A stretch of DNA of 64,000 nucleotides, taken from positions 53,578,473 to 53,642,472 of the forward strand of contig NC_087062.1 in the NCBI RefSeq assembly GCF_963678635.1. The letters are read 5' to 3'. The DNA is from Symsagittifera roscoffensis (taxonomy: Eukaryota; Xenacoelomorpha; Acoela; Convolutidae). Shown piece by piece: positions 1 to 10,662 of the stretch (the stretch's first letter is position 1; the number at the start of each line of letters is the position of its first letter). The translations under genes and the position numbers were made by a program. The notes under the pieces were generated by a model. The model was not told the origin of the DNA, did not search any database, and saw nothing but the letters and a program-made list of their open reading frames with translations.

Positions 1-535
1 GATTCCAAATTCACTGTGACTTCATATGAGATCTAAGGGAAAATAGACAGTGAGTCACAAACATGGTTGCTGGAACACTTGTCCACCTGTTTGGCTGCTG
101 AGGCTAGTTCATCGCCTATATGTGCAACTCAACCAATTAATATTGATTTTGATTGCATTTTATGGAAGATTATGTTAAACTAAATATGCAAGAATCTTGA
201 GTGAGGACAATACGCTAGTCAAAAAAACGAAACAGACAAACATGAGACTTCAGTCGCAGTGAAAAATGAAAATTAATGCAATCAAACATAATTTTCATTC
301 GAAGAATTCAAAAACTAGTTCTCGTATCACATTCAGGCGAAGCTCTGATCTCGGATGTCATTTACTCGGATTTCATTTACTCGGATCCGTCCACGAAGCA
401 AAGCAATTAATGGCCCAATTAGCCTTCTTTCAATTTGATAAGATTTTAGGAGCGCGATTTAGTTTGCCGAGCTCAAATGAGTCGCATTTACGTTCTGTGC
501 CTACATTGAAGAACAAAAATCGCACACAAAACAAA
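1..535. other. No recognisable gene; AT-rich sequence
   Basis: No coding signal could be supported. A 106-codon open frame at 266-586 runs into the first family A repeat and has no recognisable domain, so it is treated as chance. Confidence 0.5.
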
Positions 536-1083
536 CAAGACTGCTCGTATCAGGGCGAAGCCCTGTATGTTCCGACTGCCTTTTAAGGTTTTATGGAGCA
601 GTAATAGCACAAAAAAATAAATGTAATAAAATAGAATGAAAGTTTTTTTTTCTAAAATTTGAAAATTTTTATATGAAAATCATCCCACACACGCTATATA
701 AAGTACAAAACAATAGATTTTGTTCCTTGTAACAAATCAGTTATGGCGAATAAGCTTCTTTCAACCAGTTTGGAACGATTTCTAAGACGGATTAAATCTC
801 CGCTTACGCTTTAATAGCGCGAATTATATCGCGCGTTAATTGTCCCAAATTGGTCAAAATCAAAATGAATTTAAATCCATTTTAAACCCTCATAACTTTA
901 CGAAAAATAATCACCGGTGAAATATCTTTTCAAATTTGAGCTCAGGACAACAATACCTTTCGAATGATATAAAAAAAATTCCGTCAAAAATGGCTAGTTA
1001 AAAAGTCGAAATTTGTCTGAAGAAAAAAAAACCCACCCCGAGCACAAACACTCCGTTACTTTCGTATCGAAAGTCGGAACAAT
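536..1083 (+). repeat. Family A dispersed repeat, copy 1
   Basis: This is a nearly full copy of the ~530-bp repeat that recurs throughout the first 21.5 kb. The + orientation begins with CAAGACTGCTCGTATCAGGG and ends with CGAAAGTCGGAACAA. Hallmarks in order are a small hairpin AGGGC-GAA-GCCCT near the 5' end, GTTCCGACTGCC, a T-rich tract, a CCCACACGC block, an imperfect palindrome around AGCGCGAA(TT)ATATCGCGC, the GGCTAGTTAAAAAGTCGAAA block, and a 3' palindrome ACTTTCG-TAT-CGAAAGT. GTTCCGACT near the 5' end is inverted as AGTCGGAAC at the 3' end. I see no coding capacity. Confidence 0.85.
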
Positions 1084-1228
1084 GATAACAGTAAGAACTA
1101 ATAACAACATTGAAAATAAACCGCCGATATATTCAACATGTCAAAACTATTAATTCGATCAACAAAAAGGGTTGAAGGAAAAAAGCAATTCAAGCATACT
1201 TTACCTCTTAGCATTTTTAACTAAAGCT

Positions 1229-1726
1229 TTACAAAGACTGCTTCTATCAGGGCAACGCTTTGAATGATCCTTTTGCCTTTTAAAGTTCGCTTGTGTAGTG
1301 TTCACTTTAAAAAACATGATGAAATTTTAACAAAAAAAAATAAATAAAAATTTTCAAGATTTTTTTGAAAATCATCACCTCGCAATCAATTTAAACTGCA
1401 AAATGATATATATCGAATAAAGCAAAAGTATTGAACAGACCAAATAGCATGCATCATTTCAATTAAATTAAATCTCCGTTTACGCGCTGATAGCGCGAAA
1501 TATATCGTCGCGTAAATTGTCCCAAGATGACCAATTGGCAACCTTTAAACCCCCATAACTTAATGAAAAAGAACACAGATGAAGTTGTTTCGAATTTGAG
1601 CTCGGAACTTGTATAAATTTTGGATGGTATATGTTGGCTATTTAAAAAGTCGAAAGTGGTCTAGAGAAAGCCAACTAACCCGAACCAGGATAATCCGTCA
1701 CTTTCTTCGAAAGTCGGAACAACAAG
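1229..1726 (+). repeat. Family A repeat, copy 2 (diverged)
   Basis: The order of blocks is the same as in copy 1 (CTTCTATCAGGGC, the GCGCGAAATATATCG palindrome, TTCGAAAGTCGGAACAAC), but with many substitutions and small deletions. It abuts a hairpin-like junction (1727-1765) where the repeat switches to the opposite strand. Confidence 0.7.
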
Positions 1727-1758
1727 ACTGCTCGTACAAAAGCAAACTTTTGCTTGTT

Positions 1759-3508
1759 GTTTCGACTTTTGGTACAAAAGTAACGGAATAATCTTGCTCG
1801 AGGTGGGTTTTTTCTTTAGACAAATTTCGACTTTTTTACTACCCGCATTGGCAAAACTAAAATTGCAATCGATTATCGCAAGTAAAATCTACAGTTCAGC
1901 AAGCTAGTCTAATTTTATGGAATTTTTAAATATTGAATCGATTGCAATTTATACTTATTTTAATCGATTCGATAGTGACCAAAATCCATTTGTAAGTTCA
2001 TTTTTTGGTTCAATTTATATACAGATTTTATACAGATTTTATACAGATTGCATAAACATTTTATATAGATTATATACCCTATGAAATCCATTGTTTTTTC
2101 GTTTAAATTTTTATAGAAAAAAAACTCGAAACAGAAAAAAGGTTTGTTACGTGTCTTGTTTTGTTGAAAATGACCAAAATTGCTAAGAACAACATTAAAA
2201 ATCTCTAAATAAGACCAAAACTGATAGTTTTAAATCTGATAAAATGAGAATATGGGCAATTTTCAGTTTTTTTCTACGAATTTTTGATGGTTTGTGAGTT
2301 GGTGTTCGTTGTGGGAGAATGAAATCCAAAAAAAAACTAAAAAAAACTAATTTTTGTCAAAAATGGAAAACCCCAGATCTTAATTTTTTGTTTTTCATAT
2401 TTTCTTGAGTTGAAATAGGTTCCCTGAGACGCGTCCTCCGTTTCAAATTGCACTAAACAAAGTTGTGATCTTGTTCAGTCTCGATCGTGAATCATTTTTT
2501 TTCGGCGAGAGACAAGATTTTTTTCTTCAAAAGTTGCAAACTTCAATCCCCCCAGTTCAACAGAATTGAAATCTGATGATTTTGATTATTCTTTTCAGTT
2601 GTTTATTGACATGATTCACAATGGTAGCTGAACAATACCGCACTACATATAATTAATATTTCAGGTGATTATCATGGTTTTATTTCATATTTTTGTGACC
2701 GAATCTTGTTTGTGTTGATGATTTTCTTGAATTTGTGCCGTTAAGTTTGAATTCAATTTTTGTGTTGAGTTTTCAAACAGCATGCTACTAAGAGTAAAAA
2801 AAATTGATTTTTTAGACATTATAATCCATTTCTTAAACAATATAATTGATTTTTTGGTCCTTAGAAAAAACATTACAATCGAGTAAAATCGATTTTATAC
2901 AGATTCTATACATAATCTATACAGATTTTATACTGCAAAAAAATCAATTTTCTAGACTATAAAATCAATTTTCTGAACTGTATGAAATCCCTATATTATC
3001 CATTTTAGTGTCTAATTGGGTTACATACAATCGATTTTGTAGTAGTAGAAAACCTGGGTAAAAATCTATTATAATCGGTTGCAATCTTATTTTTGCCAAT
3101 GCGTGTAGCCATTTTTGACGGATTTTTTTTTATGTTATTCAAAAGTTATTGTTGTCCCTATCTGAAATTTAAAAAAATTTTCCACCTGTGATCATTTTTT
3201 GTAAAGTTTGGTGGTTTAAAGCCTTTTAGCTAGTTTGGGACAATTAAAGCGCGATATATTTCGCGCTATTGACGTGTAAGCGGAGGTTTAATCCGTCTTT
3301 GAAATTGTTCCAAATTGGTTGAAAGGAGCTTACTTGCCATGATTGATTTGTTTCAAGGAGCGAAACTTATCCTTTTGTACTTTATGGAAGTTTAGGGGAA
3401 AAAATTCATTTTATTTTATTACATTAATTTTTTAAGGTTATTACTGCTCTATAAACCTTACAAGACAATCGGAACATTCAGGGCTTCGCCCTGATACGAG
3501 CAGACTGG
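1759..3508 (-). repeat. Family A repeat, inverted copy 3, split by a TIR element
   Basis: Read on the minus strand, 3508-3108 and 1839-1759 together make one family A copy. It runs from CGTATCAGGGCGAAGCCCTG near 3480-3500 to the CGAAAGTCGGAAC-like end near 1760. The middle is interrupted exactly at the GGCTAGTT block by the 1264-bp element at 1842-3105, so the repeat is older than that element. Confidence 0.75.
1842..3105. mobile_element. TIR DNA transposon, TA target duplication (Tc1/mariner-like, non-autonomous)
   Basis: The two ends are inverted copies over about 38 bp. The left end starts CCCGCATTGGCAAAAC and continues to ATTGCAATCGATTAT. The right end, read on the minus strand, starts CACGCATTGGCAAAAATAAG and continues to ATTGCAACCGATTAT. 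TA flanks both sides (1840-1841 and 3106-3107), and removing the element restores a continuous family A copy. A TA duplication is the hallmark of Tc1/mariner and related (IS630) elements. The terminal sequence is not one I can assign to a named family. The interior (1880-3060) is AT-rich, with short repeats of ATACAGATTTT, and no transposase is readable. Confidence 0.8.
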
Positions 3509-3750
3509 TTTGGATTTCTCTTTGATATTTATAGAGGAGTTTTTGAATTTTTTTTGAAACTTTTCCCTAAACGCTATGTTTAAACAATAATATGCATTTG
3601 ACGTCTTTTAACGTAATAATAAGACCAGTTAGTTCGCTCAATTCAATTTGGAACGATCTTGAGCCAGGTCACATCTCTCCCAACAGTGCGCGTTAAAAGA
3701 AAATTGGAAATGAGTTCGAGCCGAGTGACATCTCTCCTAACACTACGTGT

Positions 3751-4401
3751 CAGGGTTGTAAAACAACAACTGTACATGGCAATAATGGCCATACTATACC
3801 CGAACAATTATGGAAGGAGCCTTGAAAAACTATGGCCATTATGTATGGCCGATGGTTTCATATTGTTCCATAATTGTGCCATTATGGAAATATTAGTGAA
3901 CCAAAAACTTGACAATTTTCTCAGAAATGGACTCTTATTTCTCAGAAATGAGTCCTTCTAACTTCCCAAACGCGTTTTCTTAGAATGATTTCTAACAAAC
4001 AGTTGTCTGAGTTGTTCTATACTAATGCTGGGGCAAACTAATTCAAATGCAAATTATGTCCGAATAATTACAAGCAGGATATTTCCAAAGGATACGGAAA
4101 TTTGGTTTTGCACATGGACAAAGGCCATCCCAATTTCTGCATGTCAACCATGTTTATTGGAATGTCAATACCATTTCATGCATACTAGCAAGATCCGATT
4201 GAACAACTTGTTAAAAAAAACCGTTGATTTTTTCGTTTTTGAGTATTTATTGTTTCTGTTCTTATTATGGCTTTTATTAATTTACCATATTCAACAATAT
4301 TTTTCCATAATTGCCATTATTGCAATAATGTATTGTGAGCGAGAGGCCCATATTCATAATGGAACTACCATAGTATGGCAATACCATATTTTACAACCCT
4401 G
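3751..4401. mobile_element. hAT-like DNA transposon remnant (651 bp)
   Basis: The termini are perfect 13-bp inverted repeats, CAGGGTTGTAAAA at the left and TTTTACAACCCTG at the right. They are flanked by an 8-bp direct repeat CTACGTGT (3743-3750 and 4402-4409). Ends of the CAGGG type with 8-bp duplications are typical of the hAT superfamily. The interior is rich in ATGGCCATTAT-like repeats and contains a BED-finger remnant, so it looks like an internally deleted autonomous element. Confidence 0.82.
4048..4150 (+). pseudogene. BED-type zinc finger remnant of a hAT transposase
   Basis: In the frame starting at TGC 4048 the translation has C-K-L-C, a spacer with YGNLVLHM, and H-M-D-K-G-H. This is the CxxC...H(x4)H pattern of BED zinc fingers, which form the N-terminal DNA-binding domain of many hAT transposases. 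It lies inside a structure with hAT-type termini. The catalytic RNase H-like domain is not present, and the frame is not open beyond this small domain. Confidence 0.6.
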
Positions 4402-4546
4402 CTACGTGTTGATAGGAACTTTGCGCAATTCAATTATGCCAACATGGCCAAAATGGCAACGCTCATCATAATTTAATTATAACAGGCAAATTATCATTTC
4501 AAGTTTGAGCTCAAAGTCTCAATACCAATCAGATGATATTTAAATA

Positions 4547-4672
4547 GGTGGCAGGACAATCTATCCTATTCCAAACTACCCTATACCATTCTACCCTATG
4601 CCATTATACCCTACATACCAATCTACCCTATACCAATCTACCCTATACTAATCTGCCCTATATACCATAATG
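4547..4672 (+). repeat. MULE left TIR made of ~15-bp tandem units
   Basis: About eight imperfect units related to ATACCAATCTACCCT. The reverse complement of 6411-6529 aligns with it almost unit for unit, beginning GGTGGCAGGACA here against GGTTCCATGACA in the partner. Confidence 0.85.
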
Positions 4673-4937
4673 AGGTATCATAATGTAATCTTTCAAAGTC
4701 CTAATTAGAATCGGAAAGATACAGCACGTGTTAATTCATTTGAGTCTAAATTTTTGGACTCAATTTGAGTCTTTCACTTAAGGAAATTGTTCTAAAGACT
4801 AAATCGCAATTAGAGCCTCAAAATCTGAAATTTATTTCAATTAACAAGTTTTAATCCCCAATTTTCAAAATTACGTACAAGAATGAAACCAAAACTACGT
4901 CATTATATCAATTTTCTTTGGAATAACATCTACTAAA

Positions 4938-5480
4938 ATGAGTCAAATTTCTTGGGGTTTATCCCAACAGAATCGGCGAACGCTTGTAATCGGTGGCCAC
5001 GAGTTTACGAAAAAACAGGAAACAAAGAATGGAAACATTCACTGGAAGTGTTCAAGATGGGGGTCCCATAAATGCAAAACGACAGCAATAACCAGAGAAA
5101 ACGATCTTATTTCCTGTAGAAATGAGCACACGCACGAAGTATTTCCTGGTCGTTCGGATGCAAGGCTTCTCGTGCAGAAAATGAAACAGGACACAAAAAT
5201 ACAGCAAGTACCAGTCAACAGCATAATTATAGCAAACGGCCTGCAGTCTGTCTCCGAAGAAAAAGCAGTTCAATTAGCTCTTCCTTGCCGGTCGGCTATT
5301 AACCGGGCCCTCAATCGACAGAAGGTAAATGATAGACCCACGTTGCCTCCAATTGTCGATTACGAGATGTTTGGCTGTGTGATGGAACGTTCAAAGTTTG
5401 CCCGATTCAATTTTATCAACTCTACACCATCCACATTCAACTCGCTGGCTTTTACCCCCCCCCCCCCTGCATTTATGCAC
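4938..5480 (+). pseudogene. MULE transposase N-terminal part with FLYWCH zinc finger
   Basis: The frame opens at ATG 4938 and runs about 160 sensible residues before drifting into a poly-C tract. Residues 19-67 look like a FLYWCH finger: a G-G-H-E-F start, W36-x-C38, C46, then H64-x-H66, giving C-x7-C-x17-H-x-H. FLYWCH fingers commonly sit at the N-terminus of MULE transposases in animals, where they would bind the element's termini. The frame shifts near the run of C at 5455-5467. Residues after about F155 in this frame are therefore not the ancestral protein; the neighbouring frame gives a better continuation toward the catalytic domain. The setting between MULE-type inverted repeats supports the call. 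Confidence 0.75.
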
Positions 5481-5833
5481 TGTTGCCCAACAAAACAGAA
5501 CACACTTACAAAAAGCTACTGAAGGGGTTATCAGCCATCACCGAAAACACCGAGCCTCACCGCATTCTCCTCGATTTTGAACGTGCAGCACTGAACGCTT
5601 TCGCTAGTCACCATACAGGAGCGTTGCTGAAAGGCTGCTATTTTCTGGAACAAATAAAACTGGATGCTGCAAATCAGAAATTTAGTATAATGAAAGCAAT
5701 GGGAGGAAACAGCAACCCCAGTCGAAAGAAGTACAGGGAATTGAACGAGAAAGTGAAAAACATTTGCAACAATTTTAACAAAGATTCTATTTTAACCTAT
5801 TTGTATTCTCTCGCGCAATTAAGTCATTCCTAA
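5340..5833 (+). pseudogene. MULE transposase catalytic-domain fragment
   Basis: Downstream of the FLYWCH finger, the frame of ATG 5483 encodes LPNKTEHTYKKLL and then ILLDFERAALNAF. This is the segment of MULE transposases that holds the second catalytic Asp (D31 of this frame). It is followed by KGCYF, where the family normally has a G-C-x-x-H-like motif; the expected His is lost around 5640 by a shift. Only about 120 residues remain and the third catalytic residue is not identifiable, so the enzyme is dead. It continues the FLYWCH pseudogene after the poly-C frameshift. Confidence 0.7.
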
Positions 5834-6410
5834 CTCAGTTTATTTTAACAAACTTTGTGAATTTTTCAAAAATTCAATTTAATTTCTAAAAAAAATACAC
5901 TTTTTGAGGTTCCCGTGGCCGTAGAGGGCTGAAATTTTGGGAGGTAATAGAGGCCAATACCAAAAGAATTTTACCTTCTCCCTCACCCCGCTCCCCAGTA
6001 CCGCCTTGGCCTGGTACTGGGGGGTCTACCCCTCCTTTTGTGATCAACTAGTCAAACCCTCAGTAATTTTTGAATTTCATTCAAAATTTGACTTCTTGGT
6101 GATTTGATCTTTCGAGCTTTTGATTTTCAAACACAGGCATTATCCGCTACGCTATGTCGACTTGATGTGATATGACTTTTGTTTGTTTAAGAAATAGCCC
6201 CAACGCATTTCTATAGCAACATTGGATTAAAATTTCTGTTCGTTCATGCTTTGAACTCATTTCCATTTTGAACGCGCAAGTTTTACGTTGCTTTGATATT
6301 TTGTTCACGTGCGTCAATTATTCTTTGATCATAATTAATGGTTCTTTGATTTGTTCGGAAATATACTGTTTCGGATTCTTCAAGAGGATGGGGTAAGTTT
6401 CAATTGTTTT

Positions 6411-6529
6411 AATTATAGGGTAGAATGGTATAGGGTAGATTGGTATAGGGTAGATTGGTATGTAGGATAGAATAGTATAGGGTAGACTAGCATAGGGTAG
6501 ATTGGAATAGGGTAGAATGTCATGGAACC
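6411..6529 (-). repeat. MULE right TIR made of ~15-bp tandem units
   Basis: Units of GGTATAGGGTAGATT, inverted relative to 4547-4672. They end at TTCC ATGACA-like termini next to the TTTAAATA duplication. Confidence 0.85.
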
Positions 6530-6898
6530 TTTAAATACTTCCGTCAAAATTACTGGTTAAAAATTCACTAAAAGTTAAGAAAAAACATTCAGAGCATAAA
6601 GATTCTGTTACAGCCTTCGATTGTGGGCACTACAACTTTCCTCTGAGCGATCATAAGACGCAAAATGAATTGCAAAATGATGACACATGCGTTGAAAAAA
6701 TGGATCGCAACTGGATAGACAATGTCCTTTATCCGCCACAATTGACTGGATTGACTTGAATACACGGAAATATTTTGTTAGACCCAATTATCAAAAAATT
6801 AAAAACCTAATTTCAATTTCCGGGATCAATCGAGTTTTATTTTTGTAGTCAATTTTGATAAATTGTCAAAAACTGTCATAGATGAAAAACAATTTTGT

Positions 6899-7352
6899 TT
6901 TTGTTCCGACTTTTGATACGAAAGTAACGAAATATTTCTGCTCGGGTGGGTTTTTTTTCTTCAGACGACAAATTTCGATTTTTTAACTAGCCATTTTTGA
7001 CGAAATTTTTTAAATCATTCAAACAGTATTGTTGTCTTGAGCTAAACATTGGAAAGATATTTTACCTGTGATCATTTTTCGTAAAATTATGGGGATTTAA
7101 AAATTGCCAATTTGGCCATTTTGGGACAATTAACGCGCGACATAATTCGCGCAGCTAACGCGTAAGCGGAGATTTAATCGGTTTGTGTGGCGTGTGGGGG
7201 ATGATTTTCATAGAAAAAATTTCAAATTTTAGAGAACAAATTTTCATTTCATTTCATTTAATTTTTTAATCTTTTTTTGATATTACTGCTCCATAAACCT
7301 TAAAGGCAGTCGGAGCATTCAGGTCATCGCCCTGATACGAGCAGTCTTGTTA
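6899..7352 (-). repeat. Family A repeat, inverted copy 5
   Basis: Minus-strand copy. It starts with GTTCCGACTTTTGATACGAA on the + strand and ends with GCCCTGATACGAGCAGTCTT. The palindrome appears as TTAACGCGCGACATAATTCGCGC. Confidence 0.85.
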
Positions 7353-7433
7353 ATTATATTAACTCAATCAGAGTTTCACTTGATATTGAAACCTTTACAG
7401 ATACTTGTACCCTGATTTCAATTGCTAACAAAG

Positions 7434-7969
7434 ACAAGACTGCTCGTATCGGGGCGAAGCCCTGAATGTTCAGACTGCCTTTTAAGGTTTATGGAGCAGT
7501 AATAACATAAATATTATTAACAACTTCTATGTAAAAAAAATAAAATGAAGTTTTTTTTTCTTAAACTTGAAATTTTATCTATAAAAATCATCCCCCCACA
7601 CGCCATATAACTTACAAAAGAAAAAATTGCACTCCTTGTAACAAATCATTTATGGCAAATAAGCTTCTTTCAACCAATTTAGTACGATTTCTAAGACTGA
7701 TTAAATCTCCGCTTACGCGTTGATAGCGCGAAATATATCGCGCGTTAATTGTCTCAAATTGGCCAAAACGGCCAAAATGGCAACCTTTAAACCCCCATAT
7801 TTTTACGAAAATTGATCACAGGTGAAATATCAAGACAACAATACCTTACGAAAGATATGTAAAAAAATCTGTCAAAAATGGCTAGTTAAAAAGTTGAAAT
7901 TTGTCTGAAGAAAAAAAACCCCAAGCACAAATATTCCTTTACTTTTGTATCGAAAGTCAGAACAACAAG
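7434..7969 (+). repeat. Family A repeat, copy 6
   Basis: Full-length + copy from CAAGACTGCTCGTATCGGGG to CGAAAGTCAGAACAAC, with all internal blocks. Confidence 0.85.
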
Positions 7970-8339
7970 GGTACTTGTTGCTGTGCTAATAGCCCAGAAA
8001 ATTCCGAAAACAAAATAAAGAAAAAACAATTTCTTTTCTCAAAGTACATTATTTTTTAGAAATTTGTAAATTCGTGTATTTTTAAAAACTTTAAATTTTA
8101 TATTCAAAAGTTTAATTTATATTTTCGATAAGCTGTTTGTTATTATCTGAATGAAAGCCTGAACTAGTATTAGTAAATTAGGTATCCTTGACAACAGTTC
8201 TCAAATTAATAAGTCGCAATTAATTCAGTTGCCAATAAAAGTTGTTTAAGCAAGTAAAGAGACTCCTCAGATTTGCTTTGGTGTTTCTATGAGCTCAAGT
8301 CCCGCTGAAAAAATTTGCTGGTTGTGTTTCTTGAACAGC
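7970..8339. other. No recognisable gene
   Basis: AT-rich spacer; no feature seen. Confidence 0.4.
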
Positions 8340-8570
8340 AAAAACATCACATGGCGCTTTAGTTATCCACTTTAGCCAAATTGAGAATTTGCAAGTTTCC
8401 ATAATTTACGAAAAAGTATCACAGATAAATTATCATTTTAAATTTTAGATCATGAACTGTAATACTTTTACTGTAACTGGTGTAAGCTTTCCATTCAAAA
8501 GTGGCTAGTTGAAAAAACAGAATCTGTTTGTAGAAAAAAAGCCCGCTCCTCAGAGTACGATTATAAAACA
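8340..8570 (+). repeat. Family A repeat, fragment 7 (old)
   Basis: Only the 3' half can be recognised (CCATAATTTACGAAAAAGTA, ATCATTTTAAATTTTAGATC, CAAAAGTGGCTAGTTGAAAA). Divergence is clearly higher than in other copies. Confidence 0.45.
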
Positions 8571-9161
8571 AATTCCACCATTTCCTTTGATGTTTTGAAG
8601 AAAAAATTGGGAAATTAGATACCGAATGAACAAACTCTGAAGTCATCCGTTGGGTATAAACGCTGAGAAAATTTAATGTTTTGAAAATAGTAGGACCCTT
8701 TAAACATTTAAAAACGTATTTAGCCAGTTTTGTGCCCCGGGTTAATCAAAGAACAGAAGTTTTAAAATGTTGCGTTTGAGAAACACAAAAAAGTAACCAC
8801 CAGTTCCTGTGCCAGGCACAGAATGCTCCACACATTTACGTATGTAGACAAAATACGTAATGTTTGCAGACAATTCTTACATTACTTCGTTTTTTATCAG
8901 AGGAGAATTCAATAGAAAATAACCGAATAGGTTTAATTTTTTTCTGGATAATTTATCGAGATTTTGGCCGGAAGTTTAAGCAGGGAGGATTAGATTGATA
9001 TTCAAGCGCCAGTGACTATCAGCTTTGTTTAAGATTTCATTTAGTTCAAACTTTGACGGAAATACTGACAGTGAAAGTGGACTCAACTCTCACTCCTCGC
9101 TCTGCGTCACTAAAGATGAACTAAACTCTACTTTTTGCTTCAAACACATCTGAAATAAAAA
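8571..9161. other. No recognisable gene
   Basis: Unique-looking AT-rich sequence. The minus-strand frame at 8419-8646 overlaps the old repeat and has no domain. Confidence 0.4.
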
Positions 9162-9704
9162 CAAGACTGCTCGTATTAGGGCAAAGCCCTGAAAGTTCCG
9201 ACTGCCTTTTAACGTTTATGGAGCATTAATAACATAAACAACATAAAAAATGAACAAAATTAAAGAAAAATGAAAATTTTTTTTCTAAAATTTGAAATTT
9301 TTTCTACGAAAATAATCCCCCCACACGCTATATAAAGTAGTGTTAATTTCGCTCCTTGTAACAATTCAATTATGGCAAATAAGCTTCGTTCAACCAATTT
9401 GGAACGATTTCTAAGACGGATTAAATCTCCGCTTACGCGTTAAAAGAGCGAATTATATTGCGCGTTAATTGTTCCAAATTGGTCAAAATGGCCAAAATGG
9501 CAATCTTTAAACCCTCATAACTTTACAAAAAATGATCACAGGTGAAATATCTTTTCAAATTTAAGCTCAGGACAACAATAGCTTTCGAAAGATCTAAAAA
9601 AATTCCGTCAAAAATGGCTAGTTAAAAAGTCGAAATTTGTCTGAAGAAAAAAAACCCACCCCGAGCACAAATATTCAGTTACTTTCGTATCGAAAGTCGG
9701 AACA
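9162..9704 (+). repeat. Family A repeat, copy 8 (first of a tandem triplet)
   Basis: Full-length + copy ending CGAAAGTCGGAACAA. The next copy starts without any spacer. Confidence 0.88.
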
Positions 9705-10169
9705 ACAAGACTGTTCGTACCAGGGCGAAGCCCTGAATGTTCCGACTGCCTTCTAAGGTCTATGGAGCAAAAAATAACCTGAAAAAATTAAATGTAATAT
9801 ATTAAAATGAAAAAAGAGAGAGATTTTTTTTTAAAAATCATCCCCCTACACGCCATATGAAGTCAAATTGATAAATGTCGCTCCTAGTAACATATCAATT
9901 ATGGCAAATAAGCTTCTTTCAACCAATTTGGAACGATTTCTAAGACGGATTAAATCTCTGCTTACGCGCTAATAGCGCGAAAAATATCGTGCGTTGATTG
10001 TCCCAACTTGGCCAAAATGGCAATCTTTAAACCCCCATAACTTGACAAAAAATGATCACAGGTGAAATCCGTCAAAAATGGCTAGTTAAAAAGTCGAAAT
10101 TTGTCTGAAGAAAAAAAACCCATCCCGAGCACAAATATTCCGTTACTTTCGTATCGAAAGTCGGAACAA
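9705..10169 (+). repeat. Family A repeat, copy 9 (middle of tandem triplet)
   Basis: Head-to-tail with copies 8 and 10. Its 5' 180 bp are almost identical to those of copy 10 (shared CTTCTAAGGTCTATGGAGCA variant), which points to recent local duplication. Confidence 0.88.
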
Positions 10170-10662
10170 CAAGACTGTTCGTACCAGGGCGAAGCCCTGA
10201 ATGTTCCGACTGCCTTCTAAGGTCTATGGAGCAAAAAATAACCTGAAAAAATTAAATGTAATATATTAAAATGAAAAAAACAGAGAGGTTTTTTTAAAAA
10301 ATCATCCCCCTACACGCCATATGAAGTCAAATTGATAAATGTCGCTCCTAGTAACATATCAATTATGGCAAATAAGCTTCTTTCAACCAATTTGGAACGA
10401 TTTCTAAGGTGGATTAAATCCCCGCTTACGCGTTAATAGCACGAGATATATCGCGCGTTAATTGTCCCAAATTGGCTAAAATGGCAATCTTTAAACCCCC
10501 ATAACTTTACGAAAAATCATCACAGTTGAAATATCTTTTCAAATTCAAGCTCAAGACAAGAATACTTTTTGAATGATACAAAAAATTTCCGTCAAAAATG
10601 GCTACTTAAAAAGTCGAAACTTGTCTGACGAAAACAAAACCCACCCCGAGCACAAATATATT
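10170..10662 (+). repeat. Family A repeat, copy 10 (3'-truncated)
   Basis: Starts directly after copy 9 and stops at CCCGAGCACAAATATA, losing the 3' hairpin. Confidence 0.85.

Larger units (their letters stand above)
4547..6529. mobile_element. Mutator-like element (MULE) with minisatellite TIRs
   Basis: The element is bounded by an 8-bp direct repeat TTTAAATA (4539-4546 and 6530-6537) and by long inverted repeats of about 120 bp (4547-4672 and 6411-6529). The inverted repeats consist of tandem ~14-15-bp units of the form ATACCAATCTACCCT. Inside are a FLYWCH-type finger and a DDE-transposase fragment of MULE type, both on the + strand. The 8-bp duplication is at the short end of the usual MULE range (8-11 bp). 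The element is inserted in the degenerate family A copy. Confidence 0.85.
3630..6640 (+). repeat. Degenerate family A copy 4, split by hAT and MULE insertions
   Basis: Pieces of a family A copy surround two nested transposons: AATTTGGAACGAT near 3645, GGCCAAAATGGCAACGCT near 4445, AAGTTTGAGCTCAAAG near 4500, then TTCCGTCAAAATTACTGG near 6540 and a worn 3' end near 6600-6640. The collinear order across both insertions supports a single old copy. Confidence 0.5.

Noticed and set aside
3659..4471. Two + ORFs (100 and 148 codons)
   Set aside because: They cross the ends of the hAT element. Only the BED-finger segment, in another frame, is meaningful.
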